Positions 34,402 to 45,812 are shown, counted from the first letter of the stretch. The stretch: 64,000 nt of DNA from Oscillospiraceae bacterium (GCA_022846095.1 AP025583.1:1674001-1738000), one strand, 5' to 3'. The notes: generated by a model not told the origin, from the sequence alone. Program-made: numbers and translations.

Positions 34402-35165
34402 TAAAAAAGCATCAGGACGCGGGCAACAGCTGCGGGGCCTGCTGTCTGAAGGTCAGCGACCTGTCGGTGGACATCGGCGGGGCTGAAATTCTCAACGGCG
34501 TCTCCTTCCACCTCCACTGCGGGGAGATTGTGGCCCTGATCGGCCCCAACGGGGCGGGGAAGAGCTCCCTGTTCCGGGCCGTGCTGGGCCAGCTGCCCTA
34601 CCGCGGCTCCATCGAGTTCCAGCGGGCGGGGGGCGGCAAGGCCCGGCCCCTCATCGGCTACGTGCCCCAGAGCCCCAGCTTCGACCGGGGGGACCCGGTG
34701 AGCGTGTTCGACTTCTTCTCCGCCGCAATCTCGGACTACCCGGTGTTTCTGCCCACCCCCAAGCGCCTGCGGGCGCGGGTGGCGGGCTGCCTGGAGCGGG
34801 TCCACGGGGAGGGGCTCATCGACAAGCGCATGGGGGCCCTCTCCGGGGGCGAGCTGCAGCGGGTGCTGCTGGCCCTGGCCCTGGAGCCCCTGCCCCACAC
34901 CCTCATTCTGGACGAGCCCCTCTCCGGCGTGGACATCGACGGGGAGCGGCAGCTTCTGGACATGCTGGACGAAATCCGCACCAGCTACGACCTGTCCATC
35001 CTCCTGTCCACCCACGATTTCGCCACCCTGGAGGGGTACGCCGACAAGGTGATCCTGCTGAAAAACAGCGTCCTGAAGGTGGGCGCGCCGGGCGAGGTGC
35101 TCTCCTCGGAGGAGTTCCGCGCGGTGTTCCACCTGGACGTGGGAAGGGGGGCGGGGCGGCAATGA
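34398..35165 (+). CDS. Metal ABC transporter ATP-binding protein (ZnuC-like)
   Basis: 255-aa ATPase with Walker A (GPNGAGKSS), Q-loop region (YVPQSPSF), signature LSGGELQRV, Walker B (LILDEPLSGVD) and the switch His (STHDF). It powers uptake by the adjacent binding protein and permease. The N-terminus has an unusual Cys cluster (NSCGACC) before the ABC fold. ATGA overlaps occur at both ends. Confidence 0.93.
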   Translation: MIKKHQDAGNSCGACCLKVSDLSVDIGGAEILNGVSFHLHCGEIVALIGPNGAGKSSLFRAVLGQLPYRGSIEFQRAGGGKARPLIGYVPQSPSFDRGDPVSVFDFFSAAISDYPVFLPTPKRLRARVAGCLERVHGEGLIDKRMGALSGGELQRVLLALALEPLPHTLILDEPLSGVDIDGERQLLDMLDEIRTSYDLSILLSTHDFATLEGYADKVILLKNSVLKVGAPGEVLSSEEFRAVFHLDVGRGAGRQ

Positions 35166-36001
35166 GCTTCTGGTATACCCTGGTGGATCTGCTGCCCTTC
35201 GAGTGGGCGCAGCCCGGATTTATGAAAAACGCCCTGCTGGCGGTGCTGGTCATCTCGCCCCTGTTCGGCATCCTGTCCACCATGGTGGTGCAGAGTCGCA
35301 TGTCCTTCTTCTCCGACGCGCTGGGCCACTCGGCCTTTACCGGCATCGCCATCGGCGTGCTGTGCGGCCTGGCGGAGCCCATGTGGTGCGCGGTGATCTT
35401 CGCGGTGGCCTTTGCGCTGCTCTTCACCTATGTGCGCCGCCGCTCCAACATGGCCAGCGACACGGTGATCGGCGTGTTCTCCTCCACGGCGGTGGCCCTG
35501 GGCATCTTTATCGCCACCCTGGGGGGCGGCAGCTTCACCAAGTTCAACAGCCTGCTCATCGGCGACATCCTCAGCGTGGAGAGCGGGAAAATCGCCCTGC
35601 TGGCCGCCATCCTGCTGGTGGTGCTGGTGCTGTGGGTGTGCTCCTTCAACGAGCTGATGCTCTCCGCCATCCACCCCGCCCTGGCCGACAGCCGGGGGGT
35701 GAAGGTATTTTGGCAGGAGGCGGTCTTCTCCGCCGCCATCGCCGTGGTGGTGACGGTGTCCATGACCTGGGTGGGGCTGCTGGTGATCAACTCCCTGCTG
35801 GTGCTGCCGGCGGCGGGGGCCCGCAACCTGGCCCGCAACCTGCGCCAGTACCACCTGTTCTCCCTGCTGGGGGCGGTGCTGGCCGGCATCGCGGGGCTGC
35901 TGACCTCCTACTACATCGGCGCCTCGGCGGGCGCGTCCATCACGCTGTATCTGGCGGCGTTCTTCGCGGTTACCTTCCTGTTTCGCAAGCGGCGGATGTA
36001 A
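35162..36001 (+). CDS. Metal ABC transporter permease (ZnuB-like)
   Basis: 279-aa membrane protein with about eight hydrophobic segments, of the ABC-3 family (LGHSAFTGIAIGVL, GDILSV, SMTWVGLLVINSLLVLPAAGARNLARN). It forms the channel of the zinc/manganese importer. It overlaps the ATPase gene by 4 bp and ends at a strong terminator. Confidence 0.93.
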   Translation: MSFWYTLVDLLPFEWAQPGFMKNALLAVLVISPLFGILSTMVVQSRMSFFSDALGHSAFTGIAIGVLCGLAEPMWCAVIFAVAFALLFTYVRRRSNMASDTVIGVFSSTAVALGIFIATLGGGSFTKFNSLLIGDILSVESGKIALLAAILLVVLVLWVCSFNELMLSAIHPALADSRGVKVFWQEAVFSAAIAVVVTVSMTWVGLLVINSLLVLPAAGARNLARNLRQYHLFSLLGAVLAGIAGLLTSYYIGASAGASITLYLAAFFAVTFLFRKRRM

Positions 36002-36040
36002 AAAATCCCCGGCGTTCTGAAAGAACGCCGGGGATTTTTT
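36001..36040. terminator. Bidirectional terminator between znuB-like and hppA
   Basis: 18-bp perfect stem (36001-36018 with 36022-36039) and GAA loop; A-run on one side and T-run on the other serve both convergent genes. Confidence 0.9.
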
Positions 36041-36049
36041 CAGCGGTTA

Positions 36050-38170
<2,121 letters not shown>

Positions 38171-38239
38171 CTTTTACAACTCCTTTGCAACTTGGGAGCC
38201 GGACTTAAGCCGGAGCTTCCCTATTTCACAGACAACCTA

Positions 38240-38269
38240 AGTTTAGCGCAAAAGAGTATCGTTTGGCAA
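38240..38269 (-). promoter_or_regulatory. Promoter of hppA
   Basis: Minus strand TTGCCA (38269-38264), 18 bp, TAAACT (38245-38240), about 70 bp before the TTG start. It lies in the gap after trkH, so hppA is probably separately transcribed. Confidence 0.55.
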
Positions 38270-38334
38270 GTGTCGGAAGCCGAAAAACAGACCCGCCGGG
38301 GCAATTTTACGATTTGAACAAATTGTATGAAAAT

Positions 38335-39792
38335 TTAGGAGCGTTTCCATGCACTTCCACTAAAAAGCACCAGCACGGGCAGGACTTCTAAACGCCCGAC
38401 GATCATGCATAAGGAGAGGATTATTTTAGACAGGTGCGAAAACGCGGCGTAATTCCCCATGGGCCCCACCAGCTCCAGGCCGGGGCCGATGTTGCCGATG
38501 CAGGCCACCACGGCGGTAAAGGTGGTGCCGAAGGAGAAATTGTCGATGGCGATGAGCAGGGTGGCGCCCAGGGTGATGAGCATATAGCCGCCGAAGAAGA
38601 TGAGCACCGAGCGCAGGGCGTTCTCCTCCACCACCCGGCCGTCCAGCTTGACCACGTTGACGGAGCGGGGGTGGACGATCTGCAAAATCTCCCGGTGGAT
38701 GCACTTGAAGAGCAGCAGCACGCGGGAGCACTTGATGCCGCCGCCGGTGGACCCGGCGCAGGCCCCGCAGAACATGAGCAGCACCAGCAGCACCCGGGAG
38801 AACTCGGGCCAGAGGTTGAAGTCGGTGCTGGCGAAGCCCGTGGTGGAGATAATGGAGCCCACCTGGAACGCCGCGTGGCGCAGGGACTCCCCGGAGGTGG
38901 GGTAGAAGCTCCAGATGTTGATGGTGATGAGCGCGATGCTGGCCCCCACCAGCAGCAGGAAGAAGCGCAGCTCGTCGCTCTTGAGGGCCTGCTTCGCCTT
39001 GCCGCACAAAATGAGGAAATAGAGGGCGAAGTTGACCGAGAAGAGCAGCATGAACACGGTGATGATGATCTCAATGGCGGGGCTTGCGTAGGCGGCCACC
39101 GACAGGTTGCGGGTGGAGAAGCCGCCGGTGCCCGCGGTGGCGAAGGCGTGGACGATGCTGTCGTACCACGGCATGCCCGCGATTTTCAGGCAAAAGATCT
39201 GCAAAACCGTGAGCGCGCAGTAGATCCCGTAGAGGATCTTGGAGGACTGGCTGGTCTTGGGCACCAGCTTGGACACCACGGGGCCGGGGCTCTCCGCCTT
39301 CATAATGTGCACGGTGCGGGCCCCCAGGGAGGGCAGCAGCGCGATGGCCAGCACCAGCACCCCCATGCCGCCCAGCCAGTGGGTGAAGGAGCGCCAGAAC
39401 AGCAGCCCCTTGGGCAGCGGCTCGATGGCGGTGAGGATGGACGCGCCGGTGGTGGTGAAGCCGGAGACTGACTCGAAGAAGCAGTCTGCGTAGTTCAGGA
39501 AGCTGCCCAGCTCCGGATGCAGGCGGCCAAAGAGGAAGAAGGGCAGGGCGCCCAGCGCCCCCACCAGCAGCCAGATCAGGGCCACGGCGAAGAAGCCCTC
39601 CCTGGGGAAGAAGTGGTCGCTGGCGCGCAGCAGGGAGAGGGCCAGCCCCAGGGCGGCGATGAAGGGCACGGTGAGGAGGAAGGGGCGCAGATCCTCGCCG
39701 TAGGCCAGGGTCACCAGCAGGGGCAGCAGCATGGCCGCGGCCTCCACCAGCAGCGTCTTGCCCGTGAGCTTGAAAACCAGCTTAAAATTCAT
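38335..39792 (-). CDS. trkH: Trk/Ktr-type potassium uptake protein, membrane subunit
   Basis: 485-aa K+ channel-like transporter with repeated pore motifs (FESVSGFTTTGASIL, AFATAGTGGFSTRN, GSIISTTGFASTDF, ACIGNIGPGLELVG). The four selectivity-filter loops of the TrkH/KtrB family are present. It works with the cytoplasmic regulatory subunit encoded just before it; the stop of that gene and this start share one base (TAATG), so translation is coupled. Confidence 0.95.
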   Translation of the reverse strand: MNFKLVFKLTGKTLLVEAAAMLLPLLVTLAYGEDLRPFLLTVPFIAALGLALSLLRASDHFFPREGFFAVALIWLLVGALGALPFFLFGRLHPELGSFLNYADCFFESVSGFTTTGASILTAIEPLPKGLLFWRSFTHWLGGMGVLVLAIALLPSLGARTVHIMKAESPGPVVSKLVPKTSQSSKILYGIYCALTVLQIFCLKIAGMPWYDSIVHAFATAGTGGFSTRNLSVAAYASPAIEIIITVFMLLFSVNFALYFLILCGKAKQALKSDELRFFLLLVGASIALITINIWSFYPTSGESLRHAAFQVGSIISTTGFASTDFNLWPEFSRVLLVLLMFCGACAGSTGGGIKCSRVLLLFKCIHREILQIVHPRSVNVVKLDGRVVEENALRSVLIFFGGYMLITLGATLLIAIDNFSFGTTFTAVVACIGNIGPGLELVGPMGNYAAFSHLSKIILSLCMIVGRLEVLPVLVLFSGSAWKRS

Positions 39793-41180
39793 TACACGGC
39801 CCCCATGTTGTCCAGCAGGGAGTCCTCGTAGATGTCGTTCACGTCCAGGATGCCGTTATCCCGGGAGACCACGATCACCGTGTCCCCCTGGCTGATGCAG
39901 GAGGAGCCCTCGGGGATGACGATGCGGTTCTGGTGGACCAGCACGGCGATCAGAATGCCCTTTTTCAGCCGCAGGTCCTTCAGGGGCACCCCCAGGTTGC
40001 GGGTGGTGTCGTTGACCACGAACTCCATGGCCTCGGCGTGGCCCCCGGCGATCTTGTACAGGGCGTTCATCACGCTGCCCTTGGAGTTCTCCATGCCGCG
40101 CACCACCTGGAGGATGTGGTTGGCGGTGATGAGCTTGGGGGAGATGACGCTGTCCAGCCCCACCGCCCGGGCGATGCCCGCGTAGTTCTGGCGGTTGCAC
40201 TTGGCCACCACCTTGGGGATGCCCTGCTGCATGGCGTACAGGGAGATGATGAGGTTGTCCTCGTCCCGGTCGGTGAGGGCCACGAAGGCGTCGGTGCCGG
40301 CGGCGTCCTCGGCCTCCAGCAGGTCCTGGTCGGTGCCGTCGCCGCAGATGACCGTGGTGCGGGGGAGTACCTCGGACAGGTGGCGGCAGCGGTCCATGCT
40401 TTTCTCCACAATTTTGACCTTCAGCCCCATGTTCTCCAGGATGGCGGTCAGGTAGTGGGAGATGCGCCCGCCGCCCACGATGAAGGCCTTTTTGATCTTG
40501 GGGGTGTAACGGCCCAGCAGCTTGAAGAACTGGCTGATCCCTACGGGCTGGCCGATGAGGTAGAGCTTGTCCTCGGGCAGGGGGACGAAGGAGCCGTCGG
40601 GGATAATCACCTGCTCCCCCCGCTCCACCGCGCAGATGAGCATGGGCAGGGACTTGACCCGGGGGTCCAGCTGGGACAGGGGGCTGCCGCAGAGGAAGTC
40701 CCCCTCCCGCAGGCGGAAGCCGATGAGCTCCACCCGCCCGCGGTAGAAGGTCTCGATGTTGGCGGCGGTGGGGAAGCGCAGCAGCCGGGCGATCTCCACG
40801 GCGGTGGAGTTCTCCGGGTTGATGACCAGATCCAGGCCAAGCTGCTTTTTCAGGGAGGAGAGCTCGGCGGCATACTCGATGTTGCGCACCCGGGCGATGG
40901 CGAACTTGGCGCCCAGCCGCTTGGCGGTCAGGCAGCAGACCATGTTGATCTCGTCCATGCTGGTGGCGGCGATGATGATGTCGGCGGTGTCCACGCCGGA
41001 CTCCCGCAGGGCCGAGATGGAGGCGCCGTTGCCCTTGACGCACATGACGTCCAGGGCCTCCGAGGCGCGGCGCAGCGCATCGTCGCTGGTGTCGATGATG
41101 GTGACGTCGTGCTCCTCCTGGCTGAGATGCTCCGCCAGGGTAAAACCGACCTTGCCGTCGCCCACGATGATGATTTTCAA
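39792..41180 (-). CDS. trkA: Trk potassium uptake regulatory subunit
   Basis: 462 aa with two RCK units, each an N-domain Rossmann fold (IIIVGDGKVGFTLAEHL; AFIVGGGRISHYLTAIL, with CGDGTDQDLL) plus a C-terminal ligand domain. NAD(H)/nucleotide binding gates the TrkH pore in the family. The start is taken as TTG at 41180 because the first strand LKIIIVGDG begins there and AAAGGA lies ten bases upstream; the longer frame upstream does not look like protein. The four-repeat regulatory region lies just before it. Confidence 0.94.
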   Translation of the reverse strand: MKIIIVGDGKVGFTLAEHLSQEEHDVTIIDTSDDALRRASEALDVMCVKGNGASISALRESGVDTADIIIAATSMDEINMVCCLTAKRLGAKFAIARVRNIEYAAELSSLKKQLGLDLVINPENSTAVEIARLLRFPTAANIETFYRGRVELIGFRLREGDFLCGSPLSQLDPRVKSLPMLICAVERGEQVIIPDGSFVPLPEDKLYLIGQPVGISQFFKLLGRYTPKIKKAFIVGGGRISHYLTAILENMGLKVKIVEKSMDRCRHLSEVLPRTTVICGDGTDQDLLEAEDAAGTDAFVALTDRDEDNLIISLYAMQQGIPKVVAKCNRQNYAGIARAVGLDSVISPKLITANHILQVVRGMENSKGSVMNALYKIAGGHAEAMEFVVNDTTRNLGVPLKDLRLKKGILIAVLVHQNRIVIPEGSSCISQGDTVIVVSRDNGILDVNDIYEDSLLDNMGAV

Positions 41181-41255
41181 TTCCTGTTCATCCTTTCCCC
41201 CGGCCCTCTCTCTCCGGCCGGAGCAATTGCACACAGTTCGGGGGCAGAACACCCC

Positions 41256-41331
41256 ATAATACGGTACCTATCTTAACGCAATCTTTACGGGGATGCAATA
41301 GGCCCCAACACAATCTTAACGGGATCTTAAC
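41256..41331 (-). promoter_or_regulatory. trkA-trkH upstream region with four phased TTAAGAT direct repeats
   Basis: Minus-strand half-sites GTTAAGAT at 41331-41324 and 41320-41313, then GTAAAGAT at 41288-41281 and GTTAAGAT at 41277-41270. Members of each pair are 11 bp apart and the pairs 32 bp apart (three turns). A -10-like TATTAT (41261-41256) follows without a good -35. This is the layout of OmpR/PhoB/PhoP-type activator sites. Regulator unknown; the OmpR-type protein at 1701 is one possibility. Confidence 0.55.
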
Positions 41332-41340
41332 ACGGACGGA

Positions 41341-41378
41341 AAAAACCTCCGCCCGGATAGCTCCGGGCGGAGGTTTTT
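41341..41378. terminator. Terminator after the anchored unknown protein
   Basis: 16-bp stem (41341-41356 with 41363-41378, 6-nt loop) with A-run and T-run flanks. It separates the gene at 41388 from trkA. Confidence 0.85.
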
Positions 41379-41387
41379 AGGTTCCTT

Positions 41388-42107
41388 TTAGGTGGTCCAC
41401 TGGCTGTGGATCAGGCCCACCAGATACCAGTCCCCGCTGTATTCCTCGAACACCAGCTTGAGGGAGCACCAGTCGAAGCCCTCGTTTTTGGGGTCCAGGC
41501 CCGGGAAGTGGTACTCCACGAAGCGGCCGTCGGGGAACACGTCGGCGGCGTTCTCCAGGGCGTTGCCCGACTGGATGACCATATCCACCCCGATGGCGGG
41601 GGCCTGGGTGTAGTCGGCGTTAAAGACGTACTGGGCGAGGTAGTCGGCCATGGTCAGCTCGATGGGGTCGCCCTTGCCGTCGGTGATGCCCCAGATGTAG
41701 GTCTTGGCGTCGGTGCCCAGTTCCACCACCTGCCTGGCGGTGAAGCAGAGGTCGGTGGCGGGGTCCACGGTGGAGTAGGGGGTGAAGGTGACCCCGCGGG
41801 TGGGGTGCACCAGCGCGCCCAGCGCGGCCCAGTCCCGGGCCTTCATGGCCTCCAGGGCCTCCCCGGCGCGGCCCAGCAGTACAGTGTTGTCCTCCCGGTC
41901 GAAGGGGGACGCCGTGGGGGCGGCGGCGGTGGCCGCGGGCATTAGGTTGTTCAGCGGCGGGGGCGTGGGGGTTGCGGAGGCCGCCGCCGCGCTCATGGTG
42001 GTGCGCGCGGGGGCCTTGCCCGCCAGGATGAAGGTGTAGTTGCATATCAGGCCGATGATAAAACCGGCGACCAGGGTCAGGATACAGAGCAAGACGGTCT
42101 TCTTCAT
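41388..42107 (-). CDS. Membrane-anchored extracytoplasmic protein of unknown function
   Basis: 239 aa. One N-terminal membrane segment (VLLCILTLVAGFIIGLICNYTFIL), an Ala/Thr/Pro-rich linker (~35-70) and an exported globular domain with Trp/Phe-rich strands (LGALVHPTRGVTFTPYSTVD, CSLKLVFEEYSGDWYLVGLIHSQWTT). The C-terminal strand pattern resembles NTF2-like or DUF4829-type folds, but I do not recognise the family with certainty. SD AGGAG precedes the ATG at 42107; a longer in-frame start lacks support. It has its own promoter and terminator. Confidence 0.72.
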   Translation of the reverse strand: MKKTVLLCILTLVAGFIIGLICNYTFILAGKAPARTTMSAAAASATPTPPPLNNLMPAATAAAPTASPFDREDNTVLLGRAGEALEAMKARDWAALGALVHPTRGVTFTPYSTVDPATDLCFTARQVVELGTDAKTYIWGITDGKGDPIELTMADYLAQYVFNADYTQAPAIGVDMVIQSGNALENAADVFPDGRFVEYHFPGLDPKNEGFDWCSLKLVFEEYSGDWYLVGLIHSQWTT

Positions 42108-42144
42108 AGGGTCATCTCCTTCGGCCGTACGGCTCGGACATCTT

Positions 42145-42173
42145 ATTCTAATAGACCCATCCTTAAAAAGCAA
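42145..42173 (-). promoter_or_regulatory. Promoter of the anchored unknown protein
   Basis: Minus strand TTGCTT (42173-42168), 17 bp, TAGAAT (42150-42145). Confidence 0.7.
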
Positions 42174-42224
42174 CAACAAATGGTTACAAAAACCGGGACG
42201 CGGTTGTGCATCTTGCGGAAAACC

Positions 42225-42253
42225 TTGCCTGCGGGCTGAAAAAGAGGTATAAT
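42225..42253 (+). promoter_or_regulatory. Promoter of the uridine phosphorylase gene
   Basis: TTGCCT (42225-42230), 17 bp, TATAAT (42248-42253), 39 bp before the start codon. Confidence 0.8.
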
Positions 42254-42292
42254 TGGAACGCGGTTCAAATCTGAATTGAGGTGAATGATTCT

Positions 42293-43063
42293 ATGCATGA
42301 GCACGAATTACAGTTCCATATTAAATGCGGCAAAGGGGACGTGGGCCGGTACTGCCTGCTGCCCGGAGACCCCGGCCGCTGCGAAAAAATCGCCGTTTAC
42401 TTCGACAATCCGGCCAAGGTGCAGTCTAACCGGGAGTATACCACCTGGACGGGCACCCTGCTGGGGGAGAAGGTGAGCGTCTGCTCCACCGGCATCGGCG
42501 GGCCCTCCGCCGTCATCGCCATGGAGGAGCTGCACGCCGTCGGCGCGGATACCTTTATCCGCGTGGGCACCTGCGGCGGCATCGCATTGAAGGTGCGCAG
42601 CGACGACGTGGTGGTGGCCACAGGCGCCATCCGGCACGAGGGGGCCTCCCGGGAGTACGCCCCCATCGAGTTCCCCGCCGTGTCCGACTACACGGTGCAG
42701 GAGGCCCTGGTGCAGGCCGCCAAGACCCTGGGCAAGCCCTGGCACGCGGGCGTGGTGCAGTGTAAGGACTCCTTCTACGGCCAGCACGACCCGGCCCGGA
42801 TGCCGGTGGCCCCGGAGCTGCTGTACAAGTGGGAGGCCTGGAAGCGCCTGGGGGTGCTGGCCTCCGAGATGGAGTCCGCCGCCCTGTTCTGCTGCGCGGC
42901 CGCCCTGGGGGTGCGCTGCGGCTCCTGCTTCCACGTGATCTGGAACCAGGAGCGGGAGGCCGCCGGGCTGGACCAGACCGAGAGCCACGACCTCCACGCC
43001 GCCATCGAGGTGGGCATCGAGGGCGTGAAGAACCTGATCCGCTGGGACCGGGAGAACGGGTAA
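42293..43063 (+). CDS. udp: Uridine phosphorylase-type nucleoside phosphorylase
   Basis: 256 aa of the PNP/UDP family. It cleaves uridine (or a related nucleoside) with phosphate to base and ribose-1-phosphate in pyrimidine salvage. Motifs: phosphate-site [35 protein letters not shown] and [15 protein letters not shown]. The segment [14 protein letters not shown] is like that of Gram-positive uridine phosphorylases rather than purine enzymes. The ATG at 42293 is chosen with GAGGTG nine bases upstream. Single-gene unit. Confidence 0.88.
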   Translation: MHEHELQFHIKCGKGDVGRYCLLPGDPGRCEKIAVYFDNPAKVQSNREYTTWTGTLLGEKVSVCSTGIGGPSAVIAMEELHAVGADTFIRVGTCGGIALKVRSDDVVVATGAIRHEGASREYAPIEFPAVSDYTVQEALVQAAKTLGKPWHAGVVQCKDSFYGQHDPARMPVAPELLYKWEAWKRLGVLASEMESAALFCCAAALGVRCGSCFHVIWNQEREAAGLDQTESHDLHAAIEVGIEGVKNLIRWDRENG

Positions 43064-43070
43064 ACAGGGA

Positions 43071-43108
43071 AGTGCCGGGGACCGCGTGCGGTCCCCGGCA
43101 CTGTTTTT
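43071..43108 (+). terminator. Terminator after the uridine phosphorylase gene
   Basis: 15-bp perfect stem (43071-43085 with 43088-43102, GT loop) followed by GTTTTT. Confidence 0.85.
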
Positions 43109-44216
43109 ATACCTCGGGGAAGAGGGCGAGGAAACGGGCCAGAATGACCGCCACCTCGGCCCGGGTGGCGGTGCCCTGGGGGTCGAAGCGGCCGCCCTCC
43201 TTGCCGGTAACGAGCCCGGCGCTGTGGGCCAGCTCCACGGCGTCCCGCGCCCAGCCGGCCACGTCGCCGGAGTCGGTGAACGCCTGGGCGCCGCCGGCCG
43301 CCTCCAGAACCAGGCCCTGGGCCTGGGCGAAGCGCACCAGCATCACGCAAAGCTGCTCGCGGGTGATGGGCTGCTCCGCGCCGAAGCGGTTCCCGCCGAC
43401 GCCGGAGACGATCCCCTGCTCCTTGGCCCAGGCGGCGAAGGGGGCGTAGTAGGCGCCGGGCGCCACGTCGGAGAAGGCCCCGGCGGCGGAGCCGCTGACC
43501 CCGGCCAGGCGGCCCAGGACGGTGACCAGCATACCCCGGTCCATGGTCTGCTCGGGGCTGAAGCTGCTCCCGTCGCCCGTGCCCACAAAGAGGCCCCGCT
43601 CCACCACCACGGCGATGCCGTCGTTGGCCCAGTAGCCCTCCGGGAGGTCGCTGTAGCGCTCCGTCACCGCGCCCGTATCGGGCGCGGCGGGCGCGGGCTT
43701 CTCCTCCTCGGGCTTGACTTCAGGCTTGGTGTCGGGCTTTGTGGTGCTCCCGCCGCCGGAGGAGCTGCGGGGGGAGACGGTGACCGACACCGTCACCGGG
43801 TTGAGGTACTCCACGCTGCCCCAGTCCGCCATGGGGAAGCGCAGGTGCTCCAGGGTCAGATCGGCGGTTCCGGCGCGCACGCCCACCAGCCTGCCGTCCC
43901 GCACATCCAGGATGCTGGTGTCGGAGGAGGTCATCTCCAGATCCGCGCCCTGGGCGAACACCGCGCCGTCAAAGCGCACCACGGGGGCCTCGCTGTCGCC
44001 CCGGGTGAGCCCGGCCACCGAGAAGCGGCCTGCCAGCGCCGGGTCGGAGCTGGCGGGCTGGACGGTGACCTTGGGGAAGAGGGCGGTGGTTGTCGGGTAC
44101 AGGTACAGATGGTCGACCCTGTCCATATCCGCCGCGTTCAAGGTAAAGGTAAAGCTTTCGCCATCTCCCTTAACGCCGGAACACAGGGTATTCCTGCGTA
44201 TGTCCTCCAGATCCAC
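43107..44216 (-). pseudogene. C-terminal part (linker and three SLH domains) of an LRR/SLH protein, cut off by an in-frame TAG
   Basis: This frame continues directly from the LRR gene upstream, separated only by one TAG (44219-44217). It has no signal peptide, its only start is the GTG right after the TAG, and no clear SD precedes it. It encodes ~369 residues: beta-rich sequence (FTFTLNAADMDRVDHLYLYP, VTVSVTVSPRSSSGGGS), a Lys/Pro/Glu linker and three SLH modules (YSDLPEGYWANDGIAVVVE; FSDVAPGAYYAPFAAWA; AGWARDAVELAHSAG). Without the stop the whole gene would encode ~901 residues of a typical SLH-anchored surface protein. CAG (Gln) to TAG by one transition is the simplest origin. Translation could still occur by readthrough or TAGGTG reinitiation. 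Confidence 0.75.
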
Positions 44217-45812
44217 CTAAGACATAGTTTCGCCGGGCATGCTGGCCGAGACAGGCGCGGAGGTAATATTGCCCTCGCCATCCAGTGTCGTCAAATCAAA
44301 ACGGACGACGTTATCCACTTGCAGTGCGGCAGGATCGCCCACAGAAATATAAAAGGTCAGTACCTTCTGAGGAATGGTTTCCACCGCCTGGGAGCCCTCC
44401 CGGACATAACGTATCTCTGGGGTGACATACCAGGGGCCCGCGATGTCCCCGGTTATCTCTAAACGGAAGGTAAACTGGTTCCCGGAAACGGAGATGTCTA
44501 TAGCCGACAATCCGTTCAGCAGTTCCCCCCTGTTGGCACCGTAAAACAAAATCTCTTCGATGCGGTCAAAGGGGATGGGGGCGCCGTCCCCTGTGGATAG
44601 CGTTCCGGTCAGGAGGCAGGTCTTCGCCGTCTCCTGCGTGTTGTCCAGGGTCACGAATTCCCCTTTTTGCGCCTCGGCGGAGAAGGTGGTCTGGAAAAGG
44701 GAATCCTGTACCAGACGGACAGGGAGACCTAGCGTATAGCTGAACTGTAAGCCACCGGAAAAGTTGGGTATATTGTAGCCCACATCCAGCCTGTCCATCT
44801 GATCCAGCTTACCGCCATAGGTGCGCGCTTCAAACACAAGGGCCGCTGTAGTAAGGTCGGTTTCTTCGGTGTCCGGGTCATAAAGAAAATCTACGTTGAC
44901 AGTCTCGCTTTCCGTTCTGTTTAGCTTCAGCCCGTACGTGAATAGCCAGCTCTCTTGGAGGGGCTCCAGCCCATACAAAACTGGCAGAGCTAGAGTCAGC
45001 TCACCACCGTCTATCCCGGACTGGATAAGAGGGGTTTTCCAATCCGGCAGGGACTGGTTGTTTGCCTCCACAATGCATTCGGTCTCACCATATGCGATGG
45101 CCTCCAGATAGGAAGCGATGGGGGACAGATCCGTAATGTGGTTGGCGTTGAGCTTGATATAGGTCAGGTTTTGCAGCCCCTCCAGGGCGGAAATATCCGA
45201 AATATCGTTGCTCTCAATGCTGATATACTCCAATTTTTCGAGAGCCGCCAGCGGCTCTATGCAAACCGTGCGTTTACCACGGTTTGCAAAATGCAAATCT
45301 AAAGAGGTTAGATTGGTCAGGGAGGCCAGCGGGCGGATGTCATAAATCTCATTGTTGTAGATGTTCAGATTGTCCAGCCCGGTCAGGCCCACCAGCGGGC
45401 GCAGATCGTAAATCATGTTGCGGTCCAGCTCCAGGGAGGTCAGGTTTGTCAGCCCGGCCAGCGGTGTGAGATCCTCAATGCGGTTCTCGCTCAAATCCAG
45501 GCTGGTCAGGTTCACGGCGTACTGCAGCCCCTCCAGGGAGCGGATGCCGCGATCCTGGATGCCAACCTCGTCCATGGGCAGGAACTCCAGCAGACTGTCG
45601 TTGTTCAGCTCGGTCAGGGACTCCAGCTCCGCCCTGGTCACGGGGTCGTCGTCCGCCCGGCCTTTCCCCAGGGTGCGGTTGAGCAGGGCCAGCAGCCTGG
45701 CGTCGGGGATGTCGATGTGCGCCTCCCCCATGGCGGCGACGGGCAGGGCGAACAGCCCCACAATCAGGGACAGGCAGAGCAGCCAGCTCAGCAGTCGTTT
45801 GCGTAATCTCAT
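44217..45812 (-). CDS. Secreted leucine-rich-repeat protein (N-terminal part of an amber-interrupted LRR/SLH gene)
   Basis: 531 aa. Signal peptide (LLSWLLCLSLIVGLFALPVAA), a short helical region, then about seven LRRs (LTSLDLSENRIEDLTPLAGL; LTSLELDRNMIYDLRPLVGL; LDNLNIYNNEIYDIRPLASL) of the ~22-residue internalin/SDS22 type. Beta-sandwich-like sequence follows to the stop. LRRs of this kind bind proteins. Ending here, the product lacks any wall anchor, as the SLH part lies beyond the TAG; it would be secreted rather than surface-held. AGAGGAG lies upstream of the ATG. This gene is less GC-rich than its neighbours. Confidence 0.82.
   Translation of the reverse strand: MRLRKRLLSWLLCLSLIVGLFALPVAAMGEAHIDIPDARLLALLNRTLGKGRADDDPVTRAELESLTELNNDSLLEFLPMDEVGIQDRGIRSLEGLQYAVNLTSLDLSENRIEDLTPLAGLTNLTSLELDRNMIYDLRPLVGLTGLDNLNIYNNEIYDIRPLASLTNLTSLDLHFANRGKRTVCIEPLAALEKLEYISIESNDISDISALEGLQNLTYIKLNANHITDLSPIASYLEAIAYGETECIVEANNQSLPDWKTPLIQSGIDGGELTLALPVLYGLEPLQESWLFTYGLKLNRTESETVNVDFLYDPDTEETDLTTAALVFEARTYGGKLDQMDRLDVGYNIPNFSGGLQFSYTLGLPVRLVQDSLFQTTFSAEAQKGEFVTLDNTQETAKTCLLTGTLSTGDGAPIPFDRIEEILFYGANRGELLNGLSAIDISVSGNQFTFRLEITGDIAGPWYVTPEIRYVREGSQAVETIPQKVLTFYISVGDPAALQVDNVVRFDLTTLDGEGNITSAPVSASMPGETMS

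Noticed and set aside
38171-38334. A structured RNA upstream of hppA
   Set aside because: Only a short CCGG-CTTAAG-CCGG type inverted repeat is visible; nothing resembles a known riboswitch and the promoter accounts for the space.
44217-44219. TAG read as pyrrolysine
   Set aside because: The protein is an LRR/SLH surface protein, not a methylamine methyltransferase; no Pyl insertion genes are in the window. A nonsense change is simpler.
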